Source of the DNA: Salvia splendens | Taxonomy: Eukaryota > Streptophyta > Magnoliopsida > Lamiales > Lamiaceae | Direction: 5' to 3' | Assembly: GCF_004379255.2 (NCBI RefSeq) | Contig: NC_056041.1 | Span: forward strand, 22,537,559 to 22,601,558 | Length of the DNA stretch: 64,000 nt | Position numbers and translations under genes: made by a program | In this document: positions 44,090-55,035 of the stretch, piece by piece | How positions within the stretch are numbered: the stretch's first letter is position 1 | Layout: the number at the start of each line of letters is the position of its first letter | Notes under the pieces: model-generated | What the model was told of the DNA's origin: nothing | Seen by the model: only the letters and a program-made list of their open reading frames with translations | The model's database searches: none

Positions 44090-45743
44090 GGGTTCTCTAG
44101 TATGGACTTGACCAGATCTAGTAAGAAGAAAAACGAGTTCACAACCTAGATAGATCTTAGCTACATATTGGTATGGTTGCAGTGTTTGTGATAATTCTCT
44201 CTTACCTAAGAAGAGATTAGTAAAAATGGTGTAGTAAAGCATTGAAATGATCAAACACGAAATATATTCTTTATTGCTATCTACTGAAAGAATATATTTA
44301 AGAAATTTTAGTATTTCTTAGTCTATGCAAATAATATTGATATTGTTTATTTAATCAGACGTCACTTTGACTTATCAATATGTGAGAGTTTTTCGCAACT
44401 CAATCATAGTATCTTGGGTGGTAGTAATTGAATAACATGAAAATATCAGAATATTATTTCATAGAATTCGCGTGCCCAGTGTGGTATGATTAATCCCCAA
44501 GAGATGTTTGAAAAATGAATTTATTATTCAGAAAACTGTGCAGTTGGAATTGTATTCCATGAATAATAAATAAAGTTTCATACTAGAAAAAATCTTTGGA
44601 GAATTAATTTAATTTAAGTCACATAGCAGACAAAGAATTAAATTAATGGATTAAGATAATTTTAAACGCGAGAAATATTATAAAATAAAATGGTCGTAAT
44701 TTGGTTATTTAGATGGGAGTTCAATATTATTCTTTAGTGGAATAAAATAATATTCCATTGGATATTATATTAAATCATGGGTTAATTGATTTCATAAGTA
44801 TATTGTAATGGGCTAGCCAACATCTAATCATTCCATGGATCCCCATTCTAGTCCAAAAAGTTTATCTTATAAATAGTGAAGGGATGAGGAAACCCTAGTA
44901 TACAATACACAATTCACAACACTCCTCTGTAACCCTAGATGCCATTCACTTGGCTTCTCTCTCTCCCTCTTGCATTGATTTTCGTGCCATTGCCCTAGGG
45001 AGGTTATGGTTCTTGGTTTTTGTTCTTGTTCTATCCTAATTCACATGATTAGATCAAGACAATCTTGTGTTTTGTATTGGTCTCCTAAGATCTCATATCA
45101 CTATCATTGATTCTTCGAGATCCGCCCACCTGGATGAATAATCAACGACATGAGAATAGAATGGAAGGTTCGTGGTCGAGAAATCATGGATTGCCGGGAG
45201 ATTCAGCAAGCAGCGTTAATCCTTCAAGGGATAAGGAGGTAACAATCAGATCTACATCAAATAAACATGTTTATGTGTGTTTTGATGTGTTTACCTATAG
45301 ATCCAGAATATTTGCATGAAATTGGAATCAAATACATAATCACTTAAATAGATCCGTAAGAGCATCTGCAACAAGGAAAGGAATATGAAAGAGGTATATC
45401 ATCTATTTACCTTCTCAAAAAGTGAAATATACCCTTCTAAAAAATAGTACAAAATGCATTAAAAGACATAAAGTGTAATACCTTCTCATAAACCTTCCCC
45501 CTTGGAGAATAGTTTTACATGAAAAGAAGGTAAATATGGTTGTTAAAAGATTTTACCTCTCCATTGATGGAGAGGTAAAGATACCTCTTCAAAATGGAAA
45601 AAGGTATTCTTATTTACCTCTCTTCTTGGAGAATAATTTTTCATGAAAAAAAGGTAAATATGCTAGTTATATTAATTTACCTCTCCATTTACCTCTTTTT
45701 TTGGAGATGCTCTAAGGACCTGTTTGTTGCAGTAACCCCAACA
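44090..45743 (+). repeat. LTR-like repeat, third family copy
   Basis: It can be followed by eye against 10065-11160: CAACCTAGATAG, AATATGTGAGAG, AAGAGATGTTTGAAAAATG, TTATTCAGAAAACTG, ATTCCATGAATAATAAATAA. It has a TATA-like box (CTTATAAATAGTGAAGGG at about 44870), followed by AAACCCTAG. It ends GTAACCCCAACA at 45743, the same terminal block as the minus-strand copy at 9032. A Harbinger-type MITE sits inside it (45360-45712). Confidence 0.55.
45360..45712. mobile_element. Harbinger/Tourist-like MITE (353 bp)
   Basis: A clean TAA duplication (45357-45359 and 45713-45715) flanks ends GAGCATCTGCAACAA and, on the other strand, GAGCATCTCCAAAAA. The interior has repeated CTTGGAGAATA / TTTACCTCTCC blocks in both orientations. 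The ends match the larger element at 18550-20616, suggesting a common transposase. Confidence 0.82.
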
Positions 45744-45779
45744 TCTTGAACAGGTATGATGTCAACAACCCTATTTATT

Positions 45780-46098
45780 TTTTTTGTTATTGAATCTTTC
45801 GACATAAGAAAGTCAGTTGACCTTTATTCTAGTGGTGACGAACATGTATCCGGTGATGATAACATAGAGAACATTACTTGATTGGATGAAGATAATTTGG
45901 ACTTTGGGACTGGAACTAAGCTGGGTAGAGATGAGGGATGCAAAGAGAATGTGGCTTATGTGTATAAATTAGCTGTTGTCAATCATGAAAATGTATAGGA
46001 TGTTGCCAGTTCCATAGCTCGCGAGGTTGCTTCAGAGGTACGGCTGAGAAGCATATGCAAACGTAGTTGACATCAAGTACACATTGTGCTCGTATCAT
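45780..46098 (+). other. Coding-like degraded stretch left of young copia element
   Basis: The plus strand reads as broken protein-like runs (HVSGDDNIENIT, LDEDNLDFGTGTKLGRDEGC, KENVAYVYKLAVVNHENV) with in-frame stops. The copia element inserted at its right end, and similar coding-like sequence continues at 52935-53290. It is probably a dead transposon-borne gene. Confidence 0.35.
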
Positions 46099-46103
46099 TG
46101 ACA

Positions 46104-46547
46104 TGAAAGGATATGGGCTAGATTAGATTAATATGGATTAAATAATTATAGTTGGGCTACAATTATAATTATTCCATAAGCCCAACAATCATGAAACCCT
46201 AATGACTCTTTGTCTATATAATGGTTATTTATTCTCCATTGTGGGTGATGAGAAATAGCGTAACATTAGAGAGAAAATACGTAAAGCTTTGTAGAGAATT
46301 CCTAACTTTCTCTATAGAGCGATTGTACCGAGGAATTGTTCCTGCATCGGATCATAATACACGTGGACCTCGATAGTAGTGGATTCAACTTGCAGGACAC
46401 AATCGTAGAAGAAAACACAACAACAAGTAAGATTTAGTTCCGTTGTGTATTACGTGCTCAACTTGCAATATGATTATGAATCTAGATTTGTTATTCTTGT
46501 TTGCAATTTCCGCTGCGCTTATTAGATGAACACAAGAATTACTAACA
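46104..46547 (+). repeat. 5' LTR of young copia element
   Basis: 444 bp, TGAAAGGATATGGGC..AGAATTACTAACA. A likely TATA box (TATATAA) lies at about 46215-46221. It aligns without gaps to 52486-52929 with three substitutions. Confidence 0.96.
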
Positions 46548-46548
46548 G

Positions 46549-46560
46549 TGGTATCAGAGC
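46549..46560 (+). other. Primer-binding site (initiator tRNA-Met type)
   Basis: TGGTATCAGAGC one base after the 5' LTR, the standard plant copia primer site. Confidence 0.93.
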
Positions 46561-47360
46561 TCGGGGCTCGATTCATAATTATTTTGTTCTATTTGCTAAT
46601 TATATGTGGATTAATCATGTTATTGTAGTTGGGATGAATTTCTAGAAACGGTTTTAAGAAACTGCATTAGATTCAAAATTTCGAATCTTGAATCAAAATA
46701 AAATTTTCGAAAAATCTTTCATCCTCGCCGCAATACCAGATTGGGAGAGTTTAAGATAAATCGCAGCACAAAACCGCAAGAAATTAAAACAAACATGGGA
46801 TCAGAAGAACTGAAGAAGTATATATTGATCTGCTTCGAAATTTGATTTCGAAATTTCCAAGAATTTGGTTTCATAATTGCTTAGAAGTTGTAATTAGATT
46901 TCGATTCTTTTAACAAAATTTTGTAAAAATTACGGCAAATTGCAATCTGTTTTGGATTTTGACCTCAATTTTTTCGAATAATATGAAAAGAGAATCATGC
47001 TTCCGTCGACAAATCCATGCCAAGAAATTATTATTTATTAATAGTGCATGTTTAGGGTGTCGGTTTAGTTTAGAACTAATATTAAGTACCCTAAATGTGC
47101 CTCTAATATTAGTTTAGAATTAATATTAAGTATCTGTTTATATTAATTTGGAATTGATATAGATTATATGATAAATTTATTAATTGGATTAATACATTTT
47201 GTTACATTAATTTCGAATTAATATAATTTTAAATCCACATGTAATTAGAGAATAAAATTTGATTTTATTCATTGAGCATTATTTGATATCCTATGTGATA
47301 AGCATGCTATTTGATTTATGCTTATTTATTTTAACTATAGTAGTTAGAGACCGTTTTATT

Positions 47361-47474
47361 GTCTGGGTAGGCGGCGCCCAGTATGTGTAGTCCGTGTTAT
47401 ACTATGTCTGGGTAGGCGGCGCCCAGTATGTGTAGTCCGTGTTATACTATGCATGGGTAGGCGGCGCCCAGTAA
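47361..47474 (+). repeat. 45-bp tandem repeat with hairpin core in copia leader
   Basis: Three units begin at 47361, 47406 and 47451 (the last partial), each containing CTGGGTAGGCGGCGCCCAG or the ATGGG variant. The core can fold as CTGGG / CCCAG with a GGCGGCG-rich loop. It lies between the primer site and gag, where retroelements carry dimerisation or packaging signals; that role is inferred from position only. It is strikingly GC-rich for the region. Confidence 0.85.
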
Positions 47475-48050
47475 TTGTTTGAAATTTAATATTAGATATT
47501 ATATTCACAAAACTAGTATCAAACTCTTCCCCATAAAATATAAGTCTTGTTTTTGAAAGAAATGCGTCGTCCATCACAATTGTTTGATGTTCCTAGTCTT
47601 TTCGACCACGAGTTTTACGCCCTCGCGTTTACTCTAAATCTACAAGGTTTAGGCTCATTCATAGATGCATGGTTGGCATCGTGTGATGAGGTTGACTTGC
47701 TTAAATTATTTTGAGTAGCCCTCGCAACCAGAATAATTTATGGACGTATATTAATTAGATTAATAAACCAAGAATTGTAAAAATTGTTGTTACAATTGGC
47801 TTGGAGGCCTACCTGGTGATATTATTGTAGTCATCAGCCCTCGCAGAGGCTGCAATAATATAGACTTGGATCTTGGACCACTAAAATTTATATTAGATAT
47901 AAATTCGTATTTTATGTTTGGGGGACATAATATATGTTAAAATTAGTGGGAGCTAATCAATACAATAAACCCTTGTTTGATTAGTGATGCGATTGTGATC
48001 TTTGCATGCTTTTCTAATGTGCTTTTCGTTTTATTTTCTGTTCAGATAAC

Positions 48051-51000
48051 ATGTCAAACTTATCTTATGAGTGTATGATGGAAACAAACAAATTGACTAG
48101 GTCAAATTTCACGGAGTGGCAGAGAGACTGCCCAAAACTCAAGGCACAAGGTGCAATGAGTGGGAGCTCGGCTATGTTTGTCATTGAGATAAATATGTCT
48201 ATGAATAACTCACAATCCTGGGTATTGGATACCGTTTGTGGTTCACACATTTGTAATAATGTGCAAGGTTTAATTGACACCAGGAAAGTGAGACCTGGGG
48301 AAGTAGACCTACGTGTTGGAAATGGAGCAAAAGTTGCTGCCGAACGCGTGGGAACTTATAGATTAGATCTTCCCTCAGGACATAGACTAGATTTACATAA
48401 TTGTTATTTCGTTCCAGTTATTTCAAAGAATATTATTTCCATTCCGATGTTGGACATCGAAGGTTTTTCCTTCCATTTTGCAAACAACAGGTGCTCGTTT
48501 TCTAATAATGGATTATTTTATGGAAATGCCACTTTAGAGAATAGATTATATATGCTTGAATGCAAACAGGATATTCTCAATGTGCAAAATAAAAGACTTA
48601 AGCTATGTAATACGGATAATGCTACTTATCTTTGGCATTGTAGACTTGGTCATATCAATGAGAAAAGGATAGCGAGATTGAGAAAGTTAGACTATCTAAA
48701 TTCATTTGATTTTGAATCATATGGTGCTTGTGAATTCTGTCTCAAAGGAAAGATGACTAATAAGCCACTTTCTGGGAAAGGGGTGCGTGCTAATGATGTG
48801 CTAGAGTTGATCCACACAGATGTGTGCGGACCGTTTCCAACTCAAGCAAAAGGTGGTTATTCGTACTTCATTACTTTCACTGATGATTTGACAAGGTATG
48901 GATATGTGTATCTTATGAAACACAAATCTGAGGCCTTTGAGAAATTTATAGAGTTTAAGTGTGAAGTTGAGAAACAACTTGGGAAAAGTATAAAAACTCT
49001 TCGATCAGATCGAGGAGGGGAATACTTGAGCCGAGAATTTCTTGATTACTTGAAATCGCATGGAATTCAGTCGGACTGGACACCTCCTGGTACACCACAA
49101 ATGAATGGAGTATCTGAAAGGAGAAACCAAACATTATTAGATATGGTTCGATCCATGATGAGTTTAGCTAGTCTTCCTTTATTTCTCTGGGGTCATGCTT
49201 TATTGACTGCTATTTACATTCTGAATAGAGTTCCATCTAAATCAGTTGAGAAAACACCATATGAGTTATGGTATGCCAAAAAGCCTTGTCTTAACTATAT
49301 GCGGACCTGGGGTTGTCCAGCTTTTGTTAAGAAACAAATGACTGATAAGTTGGAATCTAAAAGTGAGAAGTGTTACTTTGTGGGATATCCTAAACAAACT
49401 AGGGGATACGATTTCTACTGTCCTGAAAATCACAAGGTGATAACATCAAGGAATGTGACGTTCCTTGAAGACAGTTATGTCTGCAAGGAACAAGGTCAAA
49501 ATACAGTAGATCTTGAAGAAATTCAAGAACCACAAGTTAACAATGAGGATGATGTATTGTCAAATGGTTTGAACAATAACTCAGTGGGAGTTTTTGATTA
49601 TCTATTGGGAGGGGAAAATACTATTAGAGGAGACCTTAGAGGGACTCTCGAAGAACCTCCTCAAGACAATGAGATGCATCAAATACAAGATGATACAATA
49701 GTTGCATCACCTCTATCTCAAGAAGATCATAGTGATATTCCTGGGCCTACTCACAATCAGAATGAACAGCCCGAGCCAGAAGAAAACCAACTCAGTAGGC
49801 CTAGAAGGATTCGTCGTGCACCTGAGAGACTGAATCTAATGGTTGAGAATCAAGATGATGAAGTTGATTTAGACGACGATGAGCCTAAGACCTATACCGA
49901 GGCGGTGTCAGACACCGATCGAGAGAAGTGGCTTGAAGCCTTGATATCTGAAATGGACTCGATGTACTTCAACTTAGTCTGGGAACTAGTTGACTTGCCA
50001 GATGGGGTTTACCCCATAGGTTGCAAATGGATCTTCAAAAAGAAGAGAGATGCAGATGGCAAAGTACAAACCTACAAGGCTAGGTTAGTGGCAAAGGGTT
50101 ATAGTCAGCGCGAAGGCATTGACTATGATGAAACCTTTTCGCCAGTTGCTAAGATCAAGTCCATTAGGATATTACTTGCAATTGCTGCATACTACAATTT
50201 TGACATTTGGCAAATGGATGTCAAAACCGCATTTCTCAATGGAAAAATAGAAGGTGATGTCTATATGACGCAGCCTGAAGGTTTTGTATCGAAAGAAAGG
50301 CCGAATGCAGTGTGCAAGCTAAAGAAGTCCATCTATGGACTTAAGCAAGCTTCGAGGAGTTGGAATATTTGTTTGACAGAACAATCAAATCGTTTGGTTT
50401 TGTCAGAAGCAAAGATGACCCATGTGTTTATAGTAAACGCGAGAATGGTAACGTTGTCTTCCTTATCATATATGTTGATGACATCTTGATTATGGGAAGC
50501 GATCGTTCTCTGATGCAATCCGTGAAAGAATGGTTGTCTAGTTCCTTTATGATGAAGGATCTGGGTGATGCTTCCTACATCCTTGGAATCAAGATCTATC
50601 GAGATAGACCGAATAGGATGTTGGGATTATCACAATCCACTTACATAGACAAGTTGCTAAGGCGCTTCTCAATGGAGAATTCTAAGAAAGGTTTTCTTCC
50701 TATGGGACATGGCATTGTATTGTCAAAGAAGGATTGTCCTTCTAATGACAAAGAAAGAGACAACATGAAAAGGATCTCGTATGCCTCTGCTATAGGATCT
50801 ATTATGTATACCATGATTTCTACTAGGCCAGATGTGGCCTATGCGCTTAGCATGACAGGCAGATTTCAGCAAAATCCCGGTGAGGAACATTGGAAAACCG
50901 TTAAGACTATTCTTAAGTACCTTAGAAGGACTAAAGAATATTTCTTAGTCTCTATGGTGGACAACCAGAGTTATCAGTTACTGGGTACACTGATGCTAGT

Positions 51001-51462
51001 TTCCAAACAGACCATGACGACTATAAGTCTCAGTCTGGATATGTTTTTGTCCTCAATGGTGGAGCAGTGAGTTGGAATAGTTCCAAACAAGGTACAACTG
51101 CCGATTCCACCACCGAAGACGAGTATATTGCTGCATCTGAAGCTGCCAAAGAAGCTGTTGCTTTGTTAGAGTTCGTTAAAGAACTGGGTGTCATTCCGAG
51201 TGCCAATAGTGCAATACCTTTGTATTGTGACAACACTGGTGCTGTTGCGCAAGCAAAAGAACCCAGAGCTACGAACATGAACAAGCATGTTCCCAGAAGA
51301 TATCATCTGATCAGAGAAATAATTGAAAGAGGCGACATAAAATTAGAAAGAGTACCCACTGATGATAACTTGGCTGATCCTTTCACCAAACCGTTATGTA
51401 TAGCAAAACACAACAAACACTTTGAGAGCTTAGGTGTTATGCATGTTGGTAGATGGCTTTGA
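48051..51462 (+). pseudogene. Gag-pol remnant of young copia element
   Basis: The first frame (48051-50489) starts [20 protein letters not shown]. It passes from a gag N-terminus (NFTEWQR) directly to the tail of a zinc-knuckle-like segment (DCPKLKAQG), so most of gag is missing in frame. The protease site reads [10 protein letters not shown] where D-T-G is expected. Then come the GAG-pre-integrase segment ([13 protein letters not shown] ... CEFCLKGK), the integrase core ([26 protein letters not shown]) and the RT start ([25 protein letters not shown]). A frameshift near 50360 moves RT to a second frame ([12 protein letters not shown], to 51070). Another near 50970 moves RNase H to a third (TTEDEYIAASEAAKEAV, LYCDNTGAVAQAK), ending at 51462. 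Confidence 0.9.
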
Positions 51463-52474
51463 ATCAGTGGGAGTTACAGTTTTATATGTCTTAGAAACAT
51501 TTTGTGTTGAGACAATATTACTTGATCACATTATATGAAAATTTTATTTCCTATGGGTTTTGTGCACTTATTGGAATAATTGTTTTAAATGTTTGATTTT
51601 ATTCTAAATATTTGTTCTCTTGAATTGTGACTGTCGTTAATGGTGTGAGACATTAATGATATAGTATAATTCTAAAATAGCCCTAACCAATGATCATCAA
51701 GAATGGGATATTGGTGATATGTTATAGGTTAGCATGGGGTTTGCATCACATTCTTCGAGAATGTAGTTGTTCTCACAACTATGAGATATTAGATACTCGT
51801 GATGGACACATGGTATACTTTGGAGAGTATTGGTATACCCTACTATTAAACTGTTTTGTGAAGTGTCTACCATTTATTAGTACACGAAGTATGTAATAGT
51901 CCTTGGATCTGAGGTCATTACACATTTTGTTTGTTGAGTGATGTGCTTTGACCTTGTACAACGCTTTGCCTCCCCTCGGTGGATTTAGACACGAACTTGT
52001 GTTGGGTACATCATAAGATAAATGGAAATGGTAGTTGAGCCAAGAATGAGATTCATTCCTCGATTAGAATTTCGAGAGAACACTCAAATTCTCTATATTA
52101 CTTGACCACTAAGTCATTGGCCAATGCAAAGATATATTCAATTAAAGTAATTGAATATGATCGAATGGGTCATTTAATAAAGATGAGATAAAGTGATTGA
52201 GCTATTTGGATGACACATGACAAATCTTAGGCTCAATCGGGTGGTTCGTGAATGAAAGGATGTTACTATAAACTTTGTGTAAAGGCTTGTTTACCGAATT
52301 CACGTAAACGTCCTTCATATATCGAGCTACGCTGCCAACGCAGTCTAGGAGTTTTGTGCAGACTTCGATTAGATCGTCGTCGATAATGAGGGCCTAAAGG
52401 GTCACACTATAAGTGTATTTTGATCCGCTCAAGGGTACAAAGTTGGAACTGCGTATTATATCTAATGCTAGTCC

Positions 52475-52485
52475 AAGTGGGAGAT
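52475..52485 (+). other. Polypurine tract of young copia element
   Basis: AAGTGGGAGAT directly before the 3' LTR, as expected for plus-strand priming. Confidence 0.8.
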
Positions 52486-52929
52486 TGAAAGGATATGGGC
52501 TAGATTAGATTAATATGGATTAAATAATTATAGTTGAGCTACAATTATAATTATTCCATAAGCCCAACAATCATGAAACCCTAATGACTCTTTGTCTATA
52601 TAATGGTTATTTATTCTCCATTGTGGGTGATGAGAAATAGCGTAACATTAGAGAGAAAATACGTAAAGCTTTGTAGAGAATTCCTAACTTTCTCTATAGA
52701 GCGATTGTACCGAGGAATTGTTCCTGCATCGGATCATAATACACGTGGACCTCGATAGTAGTGGATTCAACTTGCAGGACACAATCGTAGAAGAAAACAC
52801 AACAAGAAGTAAGATTTAGTTCCGTTGTGTATTACGTGCTCAACTTGCAATATGATTATGAATCTAGATTTGTTATTCTTGTTTGCAATTTCCGCTGCGC
52901 TCATTAGATGAACACAAGAATTACTAACA
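52486..52929 (+). repeat. 3' LTR of young copia element
   Basis: 444 bp with the same ends as 46104-46547. The differences by eye are G/A in GTTGGGC, C/G in CAACAACAAG, and T/C in GCGCTTATT. Confidence 0.96.
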
Positions 52930-52934
52930 TGACA

Positions 52935-53300
52935 TTGAGTTGACAAACTTATTGTTATGTTGCAGCACGACACAATAGACATAGCCTGCCTTGAAAGTAG
53001 CAATTGAACTTCCATACACCTGCCATGGAGCAAAACATTAGTCTTGGTCAAACAACTAAAGAGCAAAATGCAGAAAGAATCGTGATCAGAGCATGTATGC
53101 CAACAAGGAAACTCAGATCGCGTACAGAGAGACGTGTTGGCTTAGCTCTGTGCTCACCATATAACTCACGTGCCATTCATATCAGCCCCACCTGGACCAA
53201 AGAAGAGAGGGATTGTTACCAGTACTTGCTTGCGACACATGTTACCACATGTGTCAATGACACATGTTTTAATGTACAATCGTTAAAGTAAGAGAGAGAT
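52935..53300 (+). other. Coding-like degraded stretch right of young copia element
   Basis: The plus-strand frame from about 53004 reads EQNAERIVIRACMPTRKLR, TERRVGLALCSPYNSRAIHI and TKEERDCYQYLLATH before stopping. The R..R..SPY.SR..H..T..E pattern vaguely recalls proteins of Ulp1-carrying plant transposons; this is weak. It is probably the right half of the dead sequence at 45780-46098. Confidence 0.35.
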
Positions 53301-53502
53301 ATGGAGAGTAAGAGAGACGAAAATATAGTGAAGAGTCCACATTATTACTAGTGTGTAATTGTTTAAAGTTTTTCCATATTTAGACTTGGTCTAATATTGG
53401 GGAACAACCCAAAATGGTAAAATTAGTCTATTTTTTTAGAACAGATGGATTACTTCATAAAACTGTACTTGTTTGCAAATTTGAAAATACGCTTAAACAT
53501 TA

Positions 53503-53733
53503 CTCTCTTTGTTTCCTGAAAATAAGAACTTTGGAAACGTCACGGTTATAATGCAAAATTGGTAAAGTAGAAGGGAGAAAAAGTAAAAATGAGCAAAGTA
53601 AGGAAGAGGGAGAGAAAAAGTAATGAATTTAGTATAAGTGGATTTTGGGGTCCATTTCCTAAATTAGAAAATTTCTACTTTTAGGAAACATACAAAAAAG
53701 GAAAGAGTTTCATTTTTTTGGAAACAGAGGGAG
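53503..53733. mobile_element. Stowaway-type MITE (231 bp)
   Basis: TA-CTCTCTTTGTTTCCTGAAAATAAG..TTTCATTTTTTTGGAAACAGAGGGAG-TA. A further right-end fragment (TTTTTTTAGAACAGATGGA) lies just before it at about 53433-53451. Confidence 0.78.
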
Positions 53734-53739
53734 TACATT

Positions 53740-54500
53740 TCTTTTGGAATTATGTATACAGAACTTAGGGCATACGTTCATTGACTTAGGGCATCATAGC
53801 TAAGAAATTAAGATCATTTATGTCACTATAGATATATATAAATTACATTTTTTGTGCAAATTTTTTCTACCGAACATATGCAATCCAGATGTTGTTAAAT
53901 CATAAAAATAATTTAAAAATCGAGAGAGTTATATAAAATTTAAGTTTTTTTAGAATTTTTAAGGATTGCCAATTGTCATTTAAAGTGACATGAGACATTT
54001 GAAAATCAACAAAATTATAACACGTTGAGTGCGTTATCTACACTGCACTATGACATTATTCAATTCAATCTACATTATCATCGATTATTCCATAACTACA
54101 AAAAGATTGATTCTCTAATTTACCTTACTGCATACATAATAATAAATCTACAGTATAGCGTTATTTAGGCGGTTGATAATCATATCTAATGGCTCTAGTT
54201 TAGCATTAGTTATGATATAAGAATGAGTTTTGATTTGATGCATACATATCAAATGAGTGCCACTTCTTACCATAAGTCCGTGATTCATTTTTATTATTGC
54301 ATCCAACTATAAAATTATTGAGCTCATTATATTCCTCATGTCTAATAAAAATAGAGATATTTGAGACGACATGGGAATTAATGCATACTCCATACGTCCG
54401 CCATTAAAAGTCTCATTTGAGTTCAACACTTGTTTTAAAAAATGTAAAGGAAAGTGGGTGAAAAGATATAATGAAATGTGGAGCCCATTTTTAAACATTA
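53740..54500. other. Intergenic, AT-rich
   Basis: No gene recognised. TA-CTCCATACGTCCGCCATTAAAAG at about 54389 looks like the left end of another Stowaway copy cut off by the next one. Confidence 0.45.
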
Positions 54501-54714
54501 CTCCCTCCGTTCTATGATACTATTAGATACACTTATTTTCGGCACAGAGATTAAGAATAGTGTGTGTATTAAGTGAATAGTGAATGAAGTAAAAGAGAAT
54601 AAAGTAAGAGAGATGATTACTTTTTGCTAAAAAATGATATAAATTGTAAATAAATTGGGGAGAGCAAGGATGGAAATGGAAAATGTTAGTACTATTTTTA
54701 CAGGACAGAGGAAG
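54501..54714. mobile_element. Stowaway-type MITE (214 bp)
   Basis: TA-CTCCCTCCGTTCTATGATACTATTAG..GTACTATTTTTACAGGACAGAGGAAG-TA, with inverted ends and TA on both sides. Confidence 0.8.
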
Positions 54715-55035
54715 TATAATTTATTAAACTTAAAAATGAAATTTACCTAGAGGTGATAAATCTCAGACGTTAGATTTTTGAGGAAGCAAAGCGTAGACTG
54801 CTTTGCAAATGATACATAAGAAACATGTGTAAAAATATAATTAATCAAATGAGAGTTACATACTGTCGTCGTCTCAGTAGCTCTTTCTATCATTCCTAAC
54901 AATCAACTGCGAAAGTCAATATGTACACAACAAGTATCATAAACAAAATGGCCTCACTCTCTATTATGCAAGAATATATCTGTACAGTGATGATAGTTTG
55001 GTGCTGAGAGGTAAATCCAGTTATGCATGGATTAA

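Larger units (their letters stand above)
46104..52929 (+). mobile_element. Young Ty1/copia LTR retrotransposon, defective
   Basis: 6826 bp flanked by a perfect 5-bp duplication TGACA (46099-46103 and 52930-52934). The two 444-bp LTRs differ at only three positions by eye (about 0.7%), so the insertion is recent. The order is 5' LTR, primer-binding site, 1.5-kb leader, gag-pol remnant, 1-kb 3' untranslated part, polypurine tract, 3' LTR. Integrase lies before RT, the copia order. Despite its youth it is coding-defective: most of gag is missing, the protease motif is changed and two frameshifts break RT and RNase H. It may have been mobilised by intact relatives. Confidence 0.96.

Noticed and set aside
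47361..47474. CRISPR-like array
   Set aside because: Three adjacent 45-bp units without unique spacers, inside a plant retroelement.
47356..47577. Minus-strand ORF across the copia leader repeat (RRLPRHSITRTTHTG)
   Set aside because: It is a translation of the 45-bp tandem repeat, antisense to the element.
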